38,757 bases of DNA. It comes from an uncultured Erysipelotrichaceae bacterium. GTDB lineage: Bacteria; Bacillota_I; Bacilli_A; Erysipelotrichales; Erysipelotrichaceae. The stretch lies in the NCBI GenBank assembly GCA_947167125.1, contig CAMVGT010000020.1, positions 1-38,757 of the forward strand. Reading direction: 5' to 3'. The notes under the pieces were generated by a model, which saw only the letters and a program-made list of their open reading frames with translations, ran no database searches and was not told the origin of the DNA. Both the position numbers and the translations under genes were made by a program. Below are positions 1 to 7,648 of this stretch, in pieces (position 1 is the stretch's first letter; each line of letters starts with the position of its first letter).

Positions 1-512
1 ATTATGTCCCGGAAAGTCTCGTCACTCCTTATATTAACAGTACTTCCGATGTCATTCAGGTGAATGAAAAAGCAGCTGACGCACTGAAATCAATGGCAAC
101 AGCAGCTTCCGACAGCGGCGTTACCCTGTATCTGACTGCCGGATATATCTCCTATGAGACACAGGATGACTATTTCAATGACAGAGCGGGAATGGTCGGC
201 GAAGCGGAAGCGAACAAAACAATCGCAAAAGCCGGCTTCAGCGAACACCAGACCGGTCTTGCGTTTGATTTCAGCGATGAACCCAGCGGCACCAATACAA
301 CCGTCGCGTTTGCGGATACAGACGCAGGCAAATGGCTGATTGAACATGCATGGGAATACGGATTCATCATGCGCTATCCGGAAGGCAAAGAAGCTGTTAC
401 CGGATATACCTACCAGCCATGGCATTACCGCTACATCGGCAAAGATGTCGCAAAAGCGATTCATGAGGCCGGTGAAAACTACACATTAGAGGAATATTAC
501 AAGATCAAATAA
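1..512 (+). CDS. VanY-family D,D-carboxypeptidase, 5' end cut by the window
   Basis: Zinc D-alanyl-D-alanine carboxypeptidase (peptidase M15B family), which trims the terminal D-Ala of peptidoglycan stems outside the cell membrane. The reading frame is open from base 3, so the start and any signal or membrane anchor lie upstream; the GTG at 60 is only an internal codon. Visible motifs are AGYISYETQ, SEHQTGLAFDF and PWHYRY, giving the His-Asp-His zinc ligands, with WEYGFIMRYPEGKE between them. The usual family motif is SGYRSYxxQ; here the arginine is replaced by isoleucine, which may alter substrate binding. A hairpin terminator follows directly. Family assignment is firm; the exact substrate (D-Ala-D-Ala or an L,D-type bond) is not resolved. 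Confidence 0.9.
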   Translation, partial: YVPESLVTPYINSTSDVIQVNEKAADALKSMATAASDSGVTLYLTAGYISYETQDDYFNDRAGMVGEAEANKTIAKAGFSEHQTGLAFDFSDEPSGTNTTVAFADTDAGKWLIEHAWEYGFIMRYPEGKEAVTGYTYQPWHYRYIGKDVAKAIHEAGENYTLEEYYKIK

Positions 513-545
513 TCGGCTGAAATATGCCGATTTTCTTTGTTTTGG
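512..545 (+). terminator. Rho-independent terminator of the carboxypeptidase gene
   Basis: Stem ATCGGC/GCCGAT around an 8-base loop, followed by a T-rich run. It starts at the last base of the stop codon. Confidence 0.75.
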
Positions 546-596
546 CATCAATTGAAGAGAAATTATGTGAAATGTCCCTCATTTTGAATCATTCAA

Positions 597-625
597 TTGA
601 CTTTTCAAGCCTAAAACCTTAATAT
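597..625 (+). promoter_or_regulatory. Sigma-A promoter of rpmH-rnpA-yidC-jag
   Basis: TTGACT (597-602), an exact 17-base spacer, and TAATAT (620-625), about 45 bases upstream of the rpmH Shine-Dalgarno. It is the best-matching promoter in the window and suits a ribosomal protein gene. Confidence 0.8.
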
Positions 626-674
626 ATTTACGCGTTGTTTTCTACATGTAAAAAGACTGGAGGTGGCATGTATT

Positions 675-809
675 ATGAAGAGAACATACCAGCCAAGCAA
701 GAGAAAAACCAAAGCTACTCATGGCTTTAGAGCCCGTATGGCTACAGTCGGCGGCCGTAAGGTCCTGGCAAGACGCCGCGCTAAGGGCAGAAAGGTCTTA
801 TCTGCTTAA
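675..809 (+). CDS. rpmH: 50S ribosomal protein L34
   Basis: A 44-residue, very basic protein starting [11 protein letters not shown], with the family's GFRARMAT and [11 protein letters not shown] segments, full length for L34. It is a structural protein of the large ribosomal subunit. The start is fixed by the strong TGGAGGTGG at 658-666; the ATG at 668 is out of frame. It is first in the operon and separated from rnpA by a hairpin terminator, so more rpmH than rnpA transcript is expected, as in other bacteria. Confidence 0.97.
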   Translation: MKRTYQPSKRKTKATHGFRARMATVGGRKVLARRRAKGRKVLSA

Positions 810-810
810 C

Positions 811-836
811 AAGCCACCTTACGGTGGTTTTTTTCT
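811..836 (+). terminator. Intra-operon terminator/attenuator between rpmH and rnpA
   Basis: Stem CCACC/GGTGG (814-818 and 823-827) with loop TTAC, extended by A-U and G-U pairs and followed by seven T. No promoter is evident before rnpA, so partial read-through is the likely mode. Confidence 0.75.
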
Positions 837-859
837 ACAGGAAATAATGCCGGAGATTT

Positions 860-1189
860 ATGAAAAAGAAAAACAGAGTAAAAAAACACGAAGAATTCCA
901 GAAGCTGATTCACAGCGGAAAAAAAGCGGCGAATCATTCTTTTGTATTCTATTGGCTTCCTAAAAAAGAAGATGAGGGAAGAATCGGAATCACTCTGTCG
1001 AAGAAAACCGGCAACGCAGTGAAACGAAACCTTATCAAACGGCAGGTAAGAATGATGTGTCAGGACCTGATTGACTTCGATCAGCAGAAAATTGACGGTG
1101 TTCTGATTGTCCGTTTCGGCTATCTTTCCAACACATTTGAACAGAACAAAAAGAACTTGGAAAAACTGCTGTCAAAAGCTACAATGTAG
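860..1189 (+). CDS. rnpA: Ribonuclease P protein component
   Basis: A 109-residue basic protein that binds RNase P RNA for maturation of tRNA 5' ends. The conserved RNA-binding helix KKTGNAVKRNLIKRQVR is present around residues 49-65, and the protein starts KKKNRVKKHEEF as is typical. Length is normal for the family. GGAG at 853-856 sets the ATG at 860. It lies between L34 and YidC, the standard arrangement beside bacterial origins. Confidence 0.96.
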   Translation: MKKKNRVKKHEEFQKLIHSGKKAANHSFVFYWLPKKEDEGRIGITLSKKTGNAVKRNLIKRQVRMMCQDLIDFDQQKIDGVLIVRFGYLSNTFEQNKKNLEKLLSKATM

Positions 1190-1192
1190 GAG

Positions 1193-1206
1193 TTATTACG
1201 TAATAA
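1193..1206. repeat. Perfect 14-bp palindrome at the yidC ribosome binding site
   Basis: TTATTACGTAATAA is a perfect palindrome in the 26-base rnpA-yidC gap and runs into the yidC Shine-Dalgarno AAGGAG. It could be a protein site or a weak RNA hairpin affecting yidC initiation. No function can be assigned. Confidence 0.5.
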
Positions 1207-1215
1207 GGAGAAAAT

Positions 1216-2157
1216 ATGAAGCTTACCCCCAGAAGAAAGAAAATATTCATGGTGGCAGCTCTGGTGTTTGCCGCTGTAATATTGACAGGCTGTGCAATCC
1301 CTCGTGATGCGAATAACCAGATTATTTATATCTGGAAAGAGCAGGTCGAAGGATATACAGTCAGAACCTCTTTCTCGGATGTCATGAAGAATGAAAACTG
1401 GTTCAGTGCCATCTTCGTCTATCCGCTGTCTTATGTCATCAACCTGCTTGCCCCGGTTATTTCCGTAGGCGGAGCGATCGCAGTTGTCACAATTATCGTC
1501 AACGGTATTCTCGCAGCTGCGACAATCAAATCTTCCATCGCCACTCAGCAGATGCAGCTGATTCAGCCGGAACTTGAAAAGATCCAGAGAAAATACGAAG
1601 GACGTGACGATCAGACCGCAAAGATGCGCCAGGCGCAGGAAATGCAGGCTCTGTACTCCAAGTATCAGATCAATCCCGGATCTGTCATGCTGGTAACATT
1701 CCTTCAGTTCCCGATTATCATGGCAATGTATATGTCCGTACAGCGTTCATTCGCAGTAGCGACAGGTACATTCCTCGGCGCAGATCTTCAGACAACACCG
1801 ATGACCGGTTTCCAGAACCTCTTCTCCGGAAACACAGCAGGCCTCACACTTGTCATCCTTTGGATCGTGATGGGTGTCTGCCAGTTTATTTCCATGAAAA
1901 TTCCTCAGATTCTGCAGAAGAGACGTGCCGAGCAGGAAGCTGCGAAGCATCACCGCAGACCGGAAATTGCTAAAAACAGTCAGAACACAATCATGCAGAT
2001 CTATATGATGGGTATGATCTGTGTATTCGGTCTCATGTGGCCGGCAGCGATGTCCCTCTACTGGGCAATCAACTCACTTGTCAACATCGTTAAGACATTA
2101 ATCGTTCAGAAAATTATCGACAGCAGAAGTCCTGTAACCGGAGGTGCCCGCAGATGA
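1216..2157 (+). CDS. yidC: YidC/Oxa1 membrane protein insertase, lipoprotein form
   Basis: Inserts and folds membrane proteins, such as the ATP synthase a and c subunits, alone or with SecYEG. The 313-residue protein has a basic N-terminus, a hydrophobic stretch and lipobox LTGC with the lipidated Cys at residue 26, typical of Gram-positive YidC1/SpoIIIJ. Five membrane segments can be traced: one near residues 70-100, then others between about 150 and 295, with the cytoplasmic charged hairpin (IQPELEKIQRKYEGRDD) between the first two. The gene overlaps jag by 4 bases (ATGA). It uses AAGGAG just upstream. Confidence 0.96.
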   Translation: MKLTPRRKKIFMVAALVFAAVILTGCAIPRDANNQIIYIWKEQVEGYTVRTSFSDVMKNENWFSAIFVYPLSYVINLLAPVISVGGAIAVVTIIVNGILAAATIKSSIATQQMQLIQPELEKIQRKYEGRDDQTAKMRQAQEMQALYSKYQINPGSVMLVTFLQFPIIMAMYMSVQRSFAVATGTFLGADLQTTPMTGFQNLFSGNTAGLTLVILWIVMGVCQFISMKIPQILQKRRAEQEAAKHHRRPEIAKNSQNTIMQIYMMGMICVFGLMWPAAMSLYWAINSLVNIVKTLIVQKIIDSRSPVTGGARR

Positions 2158-2789
2158 CCGTATATACAGCAAAAACTCTCGAAGAGCTTCTCGCGATTGC
2201 CGCAGAAGAAAAGAACTGTTCTGTAGAAGATCTTCAGTACACTGTCACAGAAGAAAAGAAGGGAATCCTCGGAATCGGAAACTCCGTTACCGCGGAAGTC
2301 TTCAATATGGATGACGTCAAGGAATTCCTGTTTGATTATCTCGGAAATTTCTTCACCAGCATCGACCAGGATATTGAAGTCGCAATTGAAGAAAGAACTG
2401 ACGGATTCATCGTCAACCTCAACGCTGACAACAACGCAGTACTCATCGGAAAGATGGGAAAGACACTCGCAGCATTCAACACTGTTGTAAGAGCAGCTGT
2501 CAACGCGGAATTCAAAAAGAGAATCGACATTCTGATCGATATCAACCATTATAAAGAAGAACGCTACGCTAAACTCCGTTCCATGGCAAAGAGAATTGCC
2601 AAGCAGGTACAGAGATCCAAGGTGGATGTTGAACTTGATCCGATGCCCAACGATGAGCGCAAGGTCATTCATAAAACACTCAATGACTGGAGAAACATCC
2701 GCACAGAATCTGAAGGAGAAGCTTCAGCCCGTCACATCTGCATCAAATACGCTCCTGATAACAGCAGCGAACCTGCAGCAGAAGAATAA
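2154..2789 (+). CDS. jag: Jag/KhpB (EloR) RNA-binding protein
   Basis: A 211-residue cytoplasmic RNA-binding protein of the Jag/EloR/KhpB family, which in other Firmicutes pairs with KhpA and influences cell elongation. Three domains are visible: Jag-N (residues 1-50, with KKGILGIG), a type II KH domain (about 75-145, with IGKMGKT in place of the more usual GKRGxT-type loop), and C-terminal R3H (about 150-205, with LNDWRNIRTESEG). Its SD, GGAGGTG at 2140-2146, lies inside yidC, so translation is coupled. A strong terminator follows. It sits immediately left of oriC; mnmE, often next to jag, is absent. Confidence 0.95.
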   Translation: MTVYTAKTLEELLAIAAEEKNCSVEDLQYTVTEEKKGILGIGNSVTAEVFNMDDVKEFLFDYLGNFFTSIDQDIEVAIEERTDGFIVNLNADNNAVLIGKMGKTLAAFNTVVRAAVNAEFKKRIDILIDINHYKEERYAKLRSMAKRIAKQVQRSKVDVELDPMPNDERKVIHKTLNDWRNIRTESEGEASARHICIKYAPDNSSEPAAEE

Positions 2790-2798
2790 GAATCACTT

Positions 2799-2828
2799 AA
2801 AAATCCGGACAATCCGGATTTTTTTTAT
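2799..2828 (+). terminator. Terminator after jag
   Basis: Perfect 8-bp stem AATCCGGA/TCCGGATT with a 3-base loop, preceded by an A-run and followed by eight or more T. It ends the rpmH-jag transcript before oriC. Confidence 0.85.
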
Positions 2829-3059
2829 TTCATCAGGATCGGAAACTGAATATGATTCCAATACAAATCATCTTTGTCCGGTGTTGGTTTTAATAAACAT
2901 GCATGAATGTATTATCGGATCGGGCAGCTGCCTGAAGTAATAAATCCTGATCAGCGCTTAATCTCCATAACGGTCTTTTTTACCTTTCAGTCATGATGAT
3001 TCCCGGTGCCGGTATCCGCCTGCAGATTTCCGCTATTTTCCGGTGAAACTGTCTTTACA
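2829..3059. other. Left part of the jag-dnaA gap, no feature recognised
   Basis: About 230 bases between the jag terminator and the first clear DnaA box. I see no convincing gene, promoter or structured RNA. Base composition is less AT-rich than the DnaA-box zone that follows. Confidence 0.5.
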
Positions 3060-3165
3060 GAGGAATTGTGGAAAAACCACACCGGTTTATTCTGCATGAT
3101 CTGTGTGTTTCCACGATGGAATTTCCACATGAAACTCACATTTCAAAACAATGAGTTTTCCACAA

Positions 3166-3218
3166 CTGTGGAAAAGTGTTGAAAGTTCAAAAAAGCCTTT
3201 ATTTACCGAATATTTTTG
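3166..3218 (+). repeat. oriC imperfect direct repeat, copy 1
   Basis: This ~50-bp unit runs TGTGGAAAA, TGT, GAAA, TCAAAAA, GCC, TTTATT, then an ATATTTTT tract. It matches a second unit exactly 160 bases downstream, with scattered substitutions. It contains a DnaA box of the TGTGGAAAA type at its left edge. Confidence 0.75.
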
Positions 3219-3325
3219 ATTGTTTATAACTGTGTGTTTCATTTTTTCATTTCTTACTTTTCAACATTTTTCCGACTTATTCACAGTGTGGAATCTTTTT
3301 CCACTTTTTATCCACTTTCACAAAG

Positions 3326-3378
3326 ATGTGGAAAACTGTGGAAAACTTCAAAAAGCCCTTTATTCATAATATTTTTTT
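3326..3378 (+). repeat. oriC imperfect direct repeat, copy 2
   Basis: Second copy of the unit at 3166-3218. It has two TGTGGAAAA boxes (3327-3335, 3337-3345) where copy 1 has one plus a degraded one, and leads straight into the AT-rich tract. Confidence 0.75.
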
Positions 3379-3495
3379 ATACTTTCAAATATTGTGGATA
3401 AATTTTTTTTCAACAATTTTCAAGTGGATTTTCTTCTGCAGCGAGCCTAAAATTGATAATGCATCATTATGCATGCATCAGGCAGGAGCACCAAA

Positions 3496-4866
3496 ATGAG
3501 TATAAACAGAGATCAGTATCTGGTAGATCTATGGAACAATCTGCTGGGATACATTATTGACAACAGAATACTCGAGCCTGAAATTATCAACAACTTTTAC
3601 GAACCGTGTTCATTATATGAACTGACTGACGAAAAGGCGATTATTCTGGCTCCGAATATAGTTTCAAAACAGATTATCAAAAGCCAGGCGGATATAGTTA
3701 ATAACGCTCTGATCGATATTCTGAAACTGGATCATTCTTTAATCGTGGAAATTTATCAGAAAACAGAACTCCCTGACCGTTCTGTTCTGACGAAACCGAT
3801 TCCTCTTTATGATGAATCCGACTTTGTTTCCATGCCGATTCAGAAAGACAGGACTTTTGATAACTTTGTTGTAGGCGACTGCAACAAAGAAAGCCAGGCA
3901 GCTGCGCTTGCATGCGCTCTGAACCCCGGCAAATTCTTCAACCCTTTATTCATCTACGGAAATTCAGGACTCGGCAAGACCCATCTGCTGATGGCAATTG
4001 CAAACTACGTTCTGAATGCAGATCCGACCAAGAAAGTTTATTATACAGAGTCTCTGAAATTCGTTGAGACCGTTGTCAACGCGATCCGTGACAATAAAAT
4101 CGACGCATTTAAACAGTATATGTATAGTATCGATCTTCTTCTTGTCGATGATATCCAGTTCCTCGCCGGCAAAGAAAAGTCTCATGAAGTCTTCTTTACC
4201 GTCTATAACGAACTGGTCAATAACGGAAAACAGGTATGTATCGCATCTGACCGGCAGCCTAAGGAGATCAAAGGTCTGGAAGACCGTCTGATCAGCCGCT
4301 TTTCCAGCGGACTTTCCGTCGGTATTGACTCACCTGAATTTGAAACAAGCCTTGCGATTCTGCAGATGAAGATCAAACAGAACGGCTACGGCATCGATGA
4401 AGTCGATTCAGAAGGTCTTGCCTATATCGCTTCCAACTTCTCAGGCAATGTCAGAGATCTGGAAGGGGCGTGGAACCGTGTTCTTTTCTATGCGATCCAG
4501 TTCCAGCAGGACGGCGGCGCAATCCGCTTTGAAACCGTCATGAATGCATTGAAAAACCAGGCGGTTGTATCGGATAAAACCGGTCTTTCACCGAAGAAGA
4601 TTATTAAAGCAGTCGCTGACTATTACGGTCTGACCAGACAGCAGATCACATCCAAGACACGTACAAAGAATATTGCCAACGCAAGGCATATTTCGATCTA
4701 TCTGTGCCGTCAGATGCTGGATCTGCCTTATATCAAAATCGGAGATGAATTCGGCGGACGCGATCATTCGACGATTATGAGCGCATGTTCAAAGGTGGAA
4801 AAGCAGATTGCTGAAGACAGAACCTTCTCTACCGCGATCGAAGAAATCAAAAAGATGATTGTGTAA
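3496..4866 (+). CDS. dnaA: Chromosomal replication initiator DnaA
   Basis: An AAA+ ATPase that binds DnaA boxes and melts oriC. The ATG at 3496 (MSINRDQYLVDLW) is preferred over one at 3469 because AGGAG lies at 3484-3488; this gives 456 residues, normal for the family. Domain I spans about 1-85. Domain III carries Walker A GNSGLGKTH (usually GGVGLGKTH) and Walker B LLLVDDIQFL. Domain IV ends with the DNA-binding signature GGRDHSTIMSACSKVEK near residues 415-433, preceded by SKTRTKNIANARHI. DnaA boxes on both sides suggest autoregulation. No strong promoter is obvious; TAAAAT at 3448-3453 is one candidate -10. Confidence 0.97.
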   Translation: MSINRDQYLVDLWNNLLGYIIDNRILEPEIINNFYEPCSLYELTDEKAIILAPNIVSKQIIKSQADIVNNALIDILKLDHSLIVEIYQKTELPDRSVLTKPIPLYDESDFVSMPIQKDRTFDNFVVGDCNKESQAAALACALNPGKFFNPLFIYGNSGLGKTHLLMAIANYVLNADPTKKVYYTESLKFVETVVNAIRDNKIDAFKQYMYSIDLLLVDDIQFLAGKEKSHEVFFTVYNELVNNGKQVCIASDRQPKEIKGLEDRLISRFSSGLSVGIDSPEFETSLAILQMKIKQNGYGIDEVDSEGLAYIASNFSGNVRDLEGAWNRVLFYAIQFQQDGGAIRFETVMNALKNQAVVSDKTGLSPKKIIKAVADYYGLTRQQITSKTRTKNIANARHISIYLCRQMLDLPYIKIGDEFGGRDHSTIMSACSKVEKQIAEDRTFSTAIEEIKKMIV

Positions 4867-4907
4867 GCAGAACTGTCCACTTTTTTCTCCACTTCTGTTC
4901 AACATCG

Positions 4908-4967
4908 TAAAATGGTAAAATAGACAGGAAAATTCAGCACTTTTCTGAGTTTTCCACAATATCCACA
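4908..4967 (+). promoter_or_regulatory. Candidate dnaN promoter and two DnaA boxes
   Basis: In the 158-base dnaA-dnaN gap, TGG-TAAAAT (4913-4921) looks like an extended -10, with another TAAAAT at 4908-4913. Two abutting DnaA-box-like sequences, TTTTCCACA (4950-4958) and ATATCCACA (4959-4967), follow. This resembles the downstream origin element of Bacillus, but the boxes are imperfect. Confidence 0.5.
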
Positions 4968-5024
4968 AACTTAATAACAATAAGTCTTAAAAAGAAATAT
5001 TACATATAAGCAGGGAGGCACTCC

Positions 5025-6146
5025 ATGAACATTACGATTGCAAAAAGCGAACTTCTCGCAGCTCTTCAGGACGCTGCGCATGCCATCTCACCGAATTCAC
5101 CTCAGGCTTCATTGAGAGGGATCAAGGTTGAGGCAAAAGAAAACAGACTTGTCATTACCGGAAGCGATGCAGATATTTCCATCCGCCGGGTTCTTGAAAA
5201 AGATGACATCAATAATCTGAATATCATCGAAGAGGGTGAAATCCTCGTTGAATCCAGATATCTTCTTGAAATTGTCAGAAAGATTGATGCGGAACAGATC
5301 CAGGTTGAAGTCATTGACGGATCCCTGACAAAATTCTCCGGCGGATCCGCTGTATTCAAGATCAACGGAATGAGAGCGGATGATTATCCTTCCATCGACT
5401 TCACAAAACCTTCTTCTTCCGTATCCCTTACAGCAGCAGAGCTTCTGTCCATCATTGAACAGACCGCATTCGCTGCTTCCGCAAAAGACACAAGACCTGT
5501 ACTGACAGGTGTCAATTTCAAACTTGAAAACGGAATTCTCAGCTGCACAGCTACCGACTCCTACAGACTTGCGAAAAAGACAATGCCGTTTGCGTCGGCT
5601 GACAGCTTCAATATCACAATCCCGGCAAAGAGCCTCAATGAAGTCAGGGGAACCATGCTGGGTGATCTGAATGAAACAATCACAATCTCACTCAATGACA
5701 AGAAAGCGCAGTTTGAATCAAAAGATATGCTGCTGCAGACAAGACTGCTTGACGGCGGATATCCGGAAACAGACAGACTGATTCCGAAAGAATTCAAATA
5801 TGTTCTGAGCGTAAACAGAAACGATCTGATTCATGCGATTGACAGAACAACATTCATCAAGAATGACAACATGACAATCAACCGTCTTTCTCTCAGCGAA
5901 GGTGAGATCATTCTCTCCAACCGCTCCCAGGAAATCGGTGAATCAACAGAAACACTTGCCGGAACATTCACAGGCGAACCTCTTGAAATCAGCTTTGCAG
6001 GAAACTATGTGATGTCAGCCGCAAGAGCACTGCGCGGCAATGAGCTGAAGATCAGCTTCACCGGTGAAATGAAGCCGTTCATCATGACATGCGAAGAAGA
6101 CCAGACAATCATTCAGCTGGTTCTTCCGGTCAGAACATACAACTGA
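5025..6146 (+). CDS. dnaN: DNA polymerase III beta sliding clamp
   Basis: A 373-residue ring-forming processivity clamp of full family length, made of three similar clamp domains. Recognisable segments are the start MNITIAKSELLAAL, TDSYRLA near residue 175, and the C-terminal QLVLPVRTYN, which corresponds to the family's hallmark end (LPVR). The ATG follows AGGGAGG closely. A strong terminator lies downstream, so it is probably expressed with dnaA and from its own promoter. Confidence 0.97.
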   Translation: MNITIAKSELLAALQDAAHAISPNSPQASLRGIKVEAKENRLVITGSDADISIRRVLEKDDINNLNIIEEGEILVESRYLLEIVRKIDAEQIQVEVIDGSLTKFSGGSAVFKINGMRADDYPSIDFTKPSSSVSLTAAELLSIIEQTAFAASAKDTRPVLTGVNFKLENGILSCTATDSYRLAKKTMPFASADSFNITIPAKSLNEVRGTMLGDLNETITISLNDKKAQFESKDMLLQTRLLDGGYPETDRLIPKEFKYVLSVNRNDLIHAIDRTTFIKNDNMTINRLSLSEGEIILSNRSQEIGESTETLAGTFTGEPLEISFAGNYVMSAARALRGNELKISFTGEMKPFIMTCEEDQTIIQLVLPVRTYN

Positions 6147-6172
6147 TTTCACACACGGAAATAAGCATTTCG

Positions 6173-6199
6173 GGATACCTTTCAAAGGTATCCTTTTTT
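6173..6199 (+). terminator. Terminator after dnaN
   Basis: Stem GGATACCTTT/AAAGGTATCC, nearly without loop in its fully paired form, followed by six T. Confidence 0.85.
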
Positions 6200-6300
6200 G
6201 ATTCTGCAGAGGTGATAAAAATATGCAGAAAATGCGCATAAAATCAGCGTTTTTTCAGTTGAAAGAAGGCACAGTCAGAAGGGAAAAACAGGGCTTTTTA

Positions 6301-6309
6301 TGATATAAT
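6301..6309 (+). promoter_or_regulatory. Extended -10 promoter of yaaA-recF-gyrB-gyrA
   Basis: TGA-TATAAT is a perfect -10 with the TGn extension. No -35 match is found at the right distance. It lies 42 bases before the S4-protein start and after the dnaN terminator. Confidence 0.65.
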
Positions 6310-6350
6310 AAGGAAGGCTTTTTTTCTCTATGGCCCTGAAGGAGGATCGG

Positions 6351-6554
6351 ATGGCAAAAATCACGACAGATTACATCACGCTTCAGCAGTTTCTGAAACT
6401 GGAAGGCATTGCCTCAACAGGAGGCGAAGCGAAGATCCTTGTATCGCAGCTCGATATTGAAGTTAACGGCGAAAAGGAAAACCGCCGCGGCAAAAAGCTG
6501 TATCCGGGCGATGTGATTTCTGTGGAAGGAAAAAAGTATACGGTGGAGAAATGA
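6351..6554 (+). CDS. yaaA: S4-domain RNA-binding protein (YaaA/RlbA type)
   Basis: A 67-residue protein consisting of one S4 RNA-binding domain: FLKLEGIASTGGEAKILV, then the strand-turn VNGEKENRRGKKLYPGDVI. Small S4 proteins of this kind sit between dnaN and recF throughout Firmicutes and are linked to ribosome maturation. The ATG at 6351 is chosen over the one at 6330 because AAGGAGGA (6339-6346) directly precedes it and because MAKITTDYITL is the natural start. It overlaps recF by 4 bases (ATGA). Confidence 0.92.
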   Translation: MAKITTDYITLQQFLKLEGIASTGGEAKILVSQLDIEVNGEKENRRGKKLYPGDVISVEGKKYTVEK

Positions 6555-7648
6555 TTGTCAGAAGTCTGCGCCTGAGAAACTTCCGGAATTATGAATATGT
6601 GTCTTTGGACCTGTGCGAAGGGATGAACATCATTACCGGAGAAAACGCGCAGGGAAAGACAAATCTTCTGGAAAGTCTTGTCTATCTTTCTCTGACAAGA
6701 TCCCACCGGATTGCCGATGAAAAGAAACTGATCAGAGAAGATATGCCGTTTGCGGATATCGCCTGCAGGGTTGAAGATAACGATTCTGAAACAGAAATCC
6801 AGGCGATTATTCATAACCATGGCAAAACACTTCTTATCAACCGCAATCCTGTTAAGAAAAGCAGCGATTTCATCGGCAGGCTGAATGTTGTTCTCTTCGC
6901 TCCGGATGATCTGTATATCTTCAATGATCAGCCGCGGGAAAGAAGAAGAATCATGAACCAGGAGATCACCAAGATCTCACCGCAGTATCTGCTGAGCCTG
7001 AATCAGTATCAGAGCCTTCTCAGAGAACGAAATGTTCTTCTGAAGCAGGAAAAAACAGATGAAAGATATCTGGAAGTTCTTGAGGAAAAGATGGCTGAGG
7101 CTGAAACAATCATAGTGGGGATGCGCAGTGAGTTCATTGACACGGTCAATGAGGTCATGCCGGATCTCTACAGGGAAATCTCCGGCGATGACATTCATGT
7201 CGGAGTCAGATACCGCTGCTGCATCGAAAATAAAGGCGATCTGAGAGCGGAATTGATTCAGATGCACAGAGAATCAAGACAGCGTGATATCGAGCGCAGA
7301 ATGACTTTAAACGGCATTCACAGGGAAGATATTGTTTTTGAGAAGGACGGAGTCAATGTGATTCAGACCGCTTCTCAGGGACAGAAGAGAATGACAATGC
7401 TGGCATTCAAGATGGCATTGCTGAGATATATCGGGAAAAAGACCGGGAAGAAACCGGTTCTTCTTCTGGATGACGTCCTGTCTGAACTTGATGAAACCAG
7501 ACAGAAAAAACTTCTGGAAATGGTGCAGGAACCGTATCAGTGTCTGATTACGGCAACTTCCTTTCCGGAAGAAATCAGAAAAAGAAACTACCGTGAATTC
7601 CGGATTGAAAACGGAACGGCAGCGGCAGTTTCAGGAGGTGGAAGATGA
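6551..7648 (+). CDS. recF: DNA replication and repair protein RecF
   Basis: A 365-residue SMC-like ATPase that helps load RecA at gaps together with RecO and RecR. Walker [10 protein letters not shown] lies near residue 30, the ABC-type signature SQGQKRM near 275, and Walker [14 protein letters not shown] near 303-315. [14 protein letters not shown] is a typical RecF start. The gene is coupled to the S4 gene upstream and to gyrB downstream through 4-base overlaps; recR lies about 10 kb further right. Confidence 0.96.
   Translation: MIVRSLRLRNFRNYEYVSLDLCEGMNIITGENAQGKTNLLESLVYLSLTRSHRIADEKKLIREDMPFADIACRVEDNDSETEIQAIIHNHGKTLLINRNPVKKSSDFIGRLNVVLFAPDDLYIFNDQPRERRRIMNQEITKISPQYLLSLNQYQSLLRERNVLLKQEKTDERYLEVLEEKMAEAETIIVGMRSEFIDTVNEVMPDLYREISGDDIHVGVRYRCCIENKGDLRAELIQMHRESRQRDIERRMTLNGIHREDIVFEKDGVNVIQTASQGQKRMTMLAFKMALLRYIGKKTGKKPVLLLDDVLSELDETRQKKLLEMVQEPYQCLITATSFPEEIRKRNYREFRIENGTAAAVSGGGR

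Larger units (their letters stand above)
3060..3430. other. oriC: oriC: DnaA-box cluster and AT-rich unwinding region
   Basis: Intergenic region just upstream of dnaA. DnaA boxes read from the sequence: TGTGGATAA at 3393-3401 (perfect), TTATTCACA at 3277-3285 (perfect to TTATNCACA), TTATCCACT at 3308-3316, and the one-mismatch type TTTTCCACA or its reverse TGTGGAAAA at 3067-3075, 3156-3164, 3167-3175, 3327-3335 and 3337-3345; weaker copies occur at 3121-3129 and 3297-3305. The pair at 3156-3175 forms a palindrome with a 2-base centre. An extremely AT-rich tract (about 3366-3425) flanks the perfect box and is the likely unwinding element. Two weak boxes also lie in the dnaA-dnaN gap. Confidence 0.9.

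Noticed and set aside
721-963. 80-codon plus-strand frame over rpmH and rnpA
   Set aside because: It runs through rpmH in another frame, the terminator, and the rnpA start; the two known genes explain the region.
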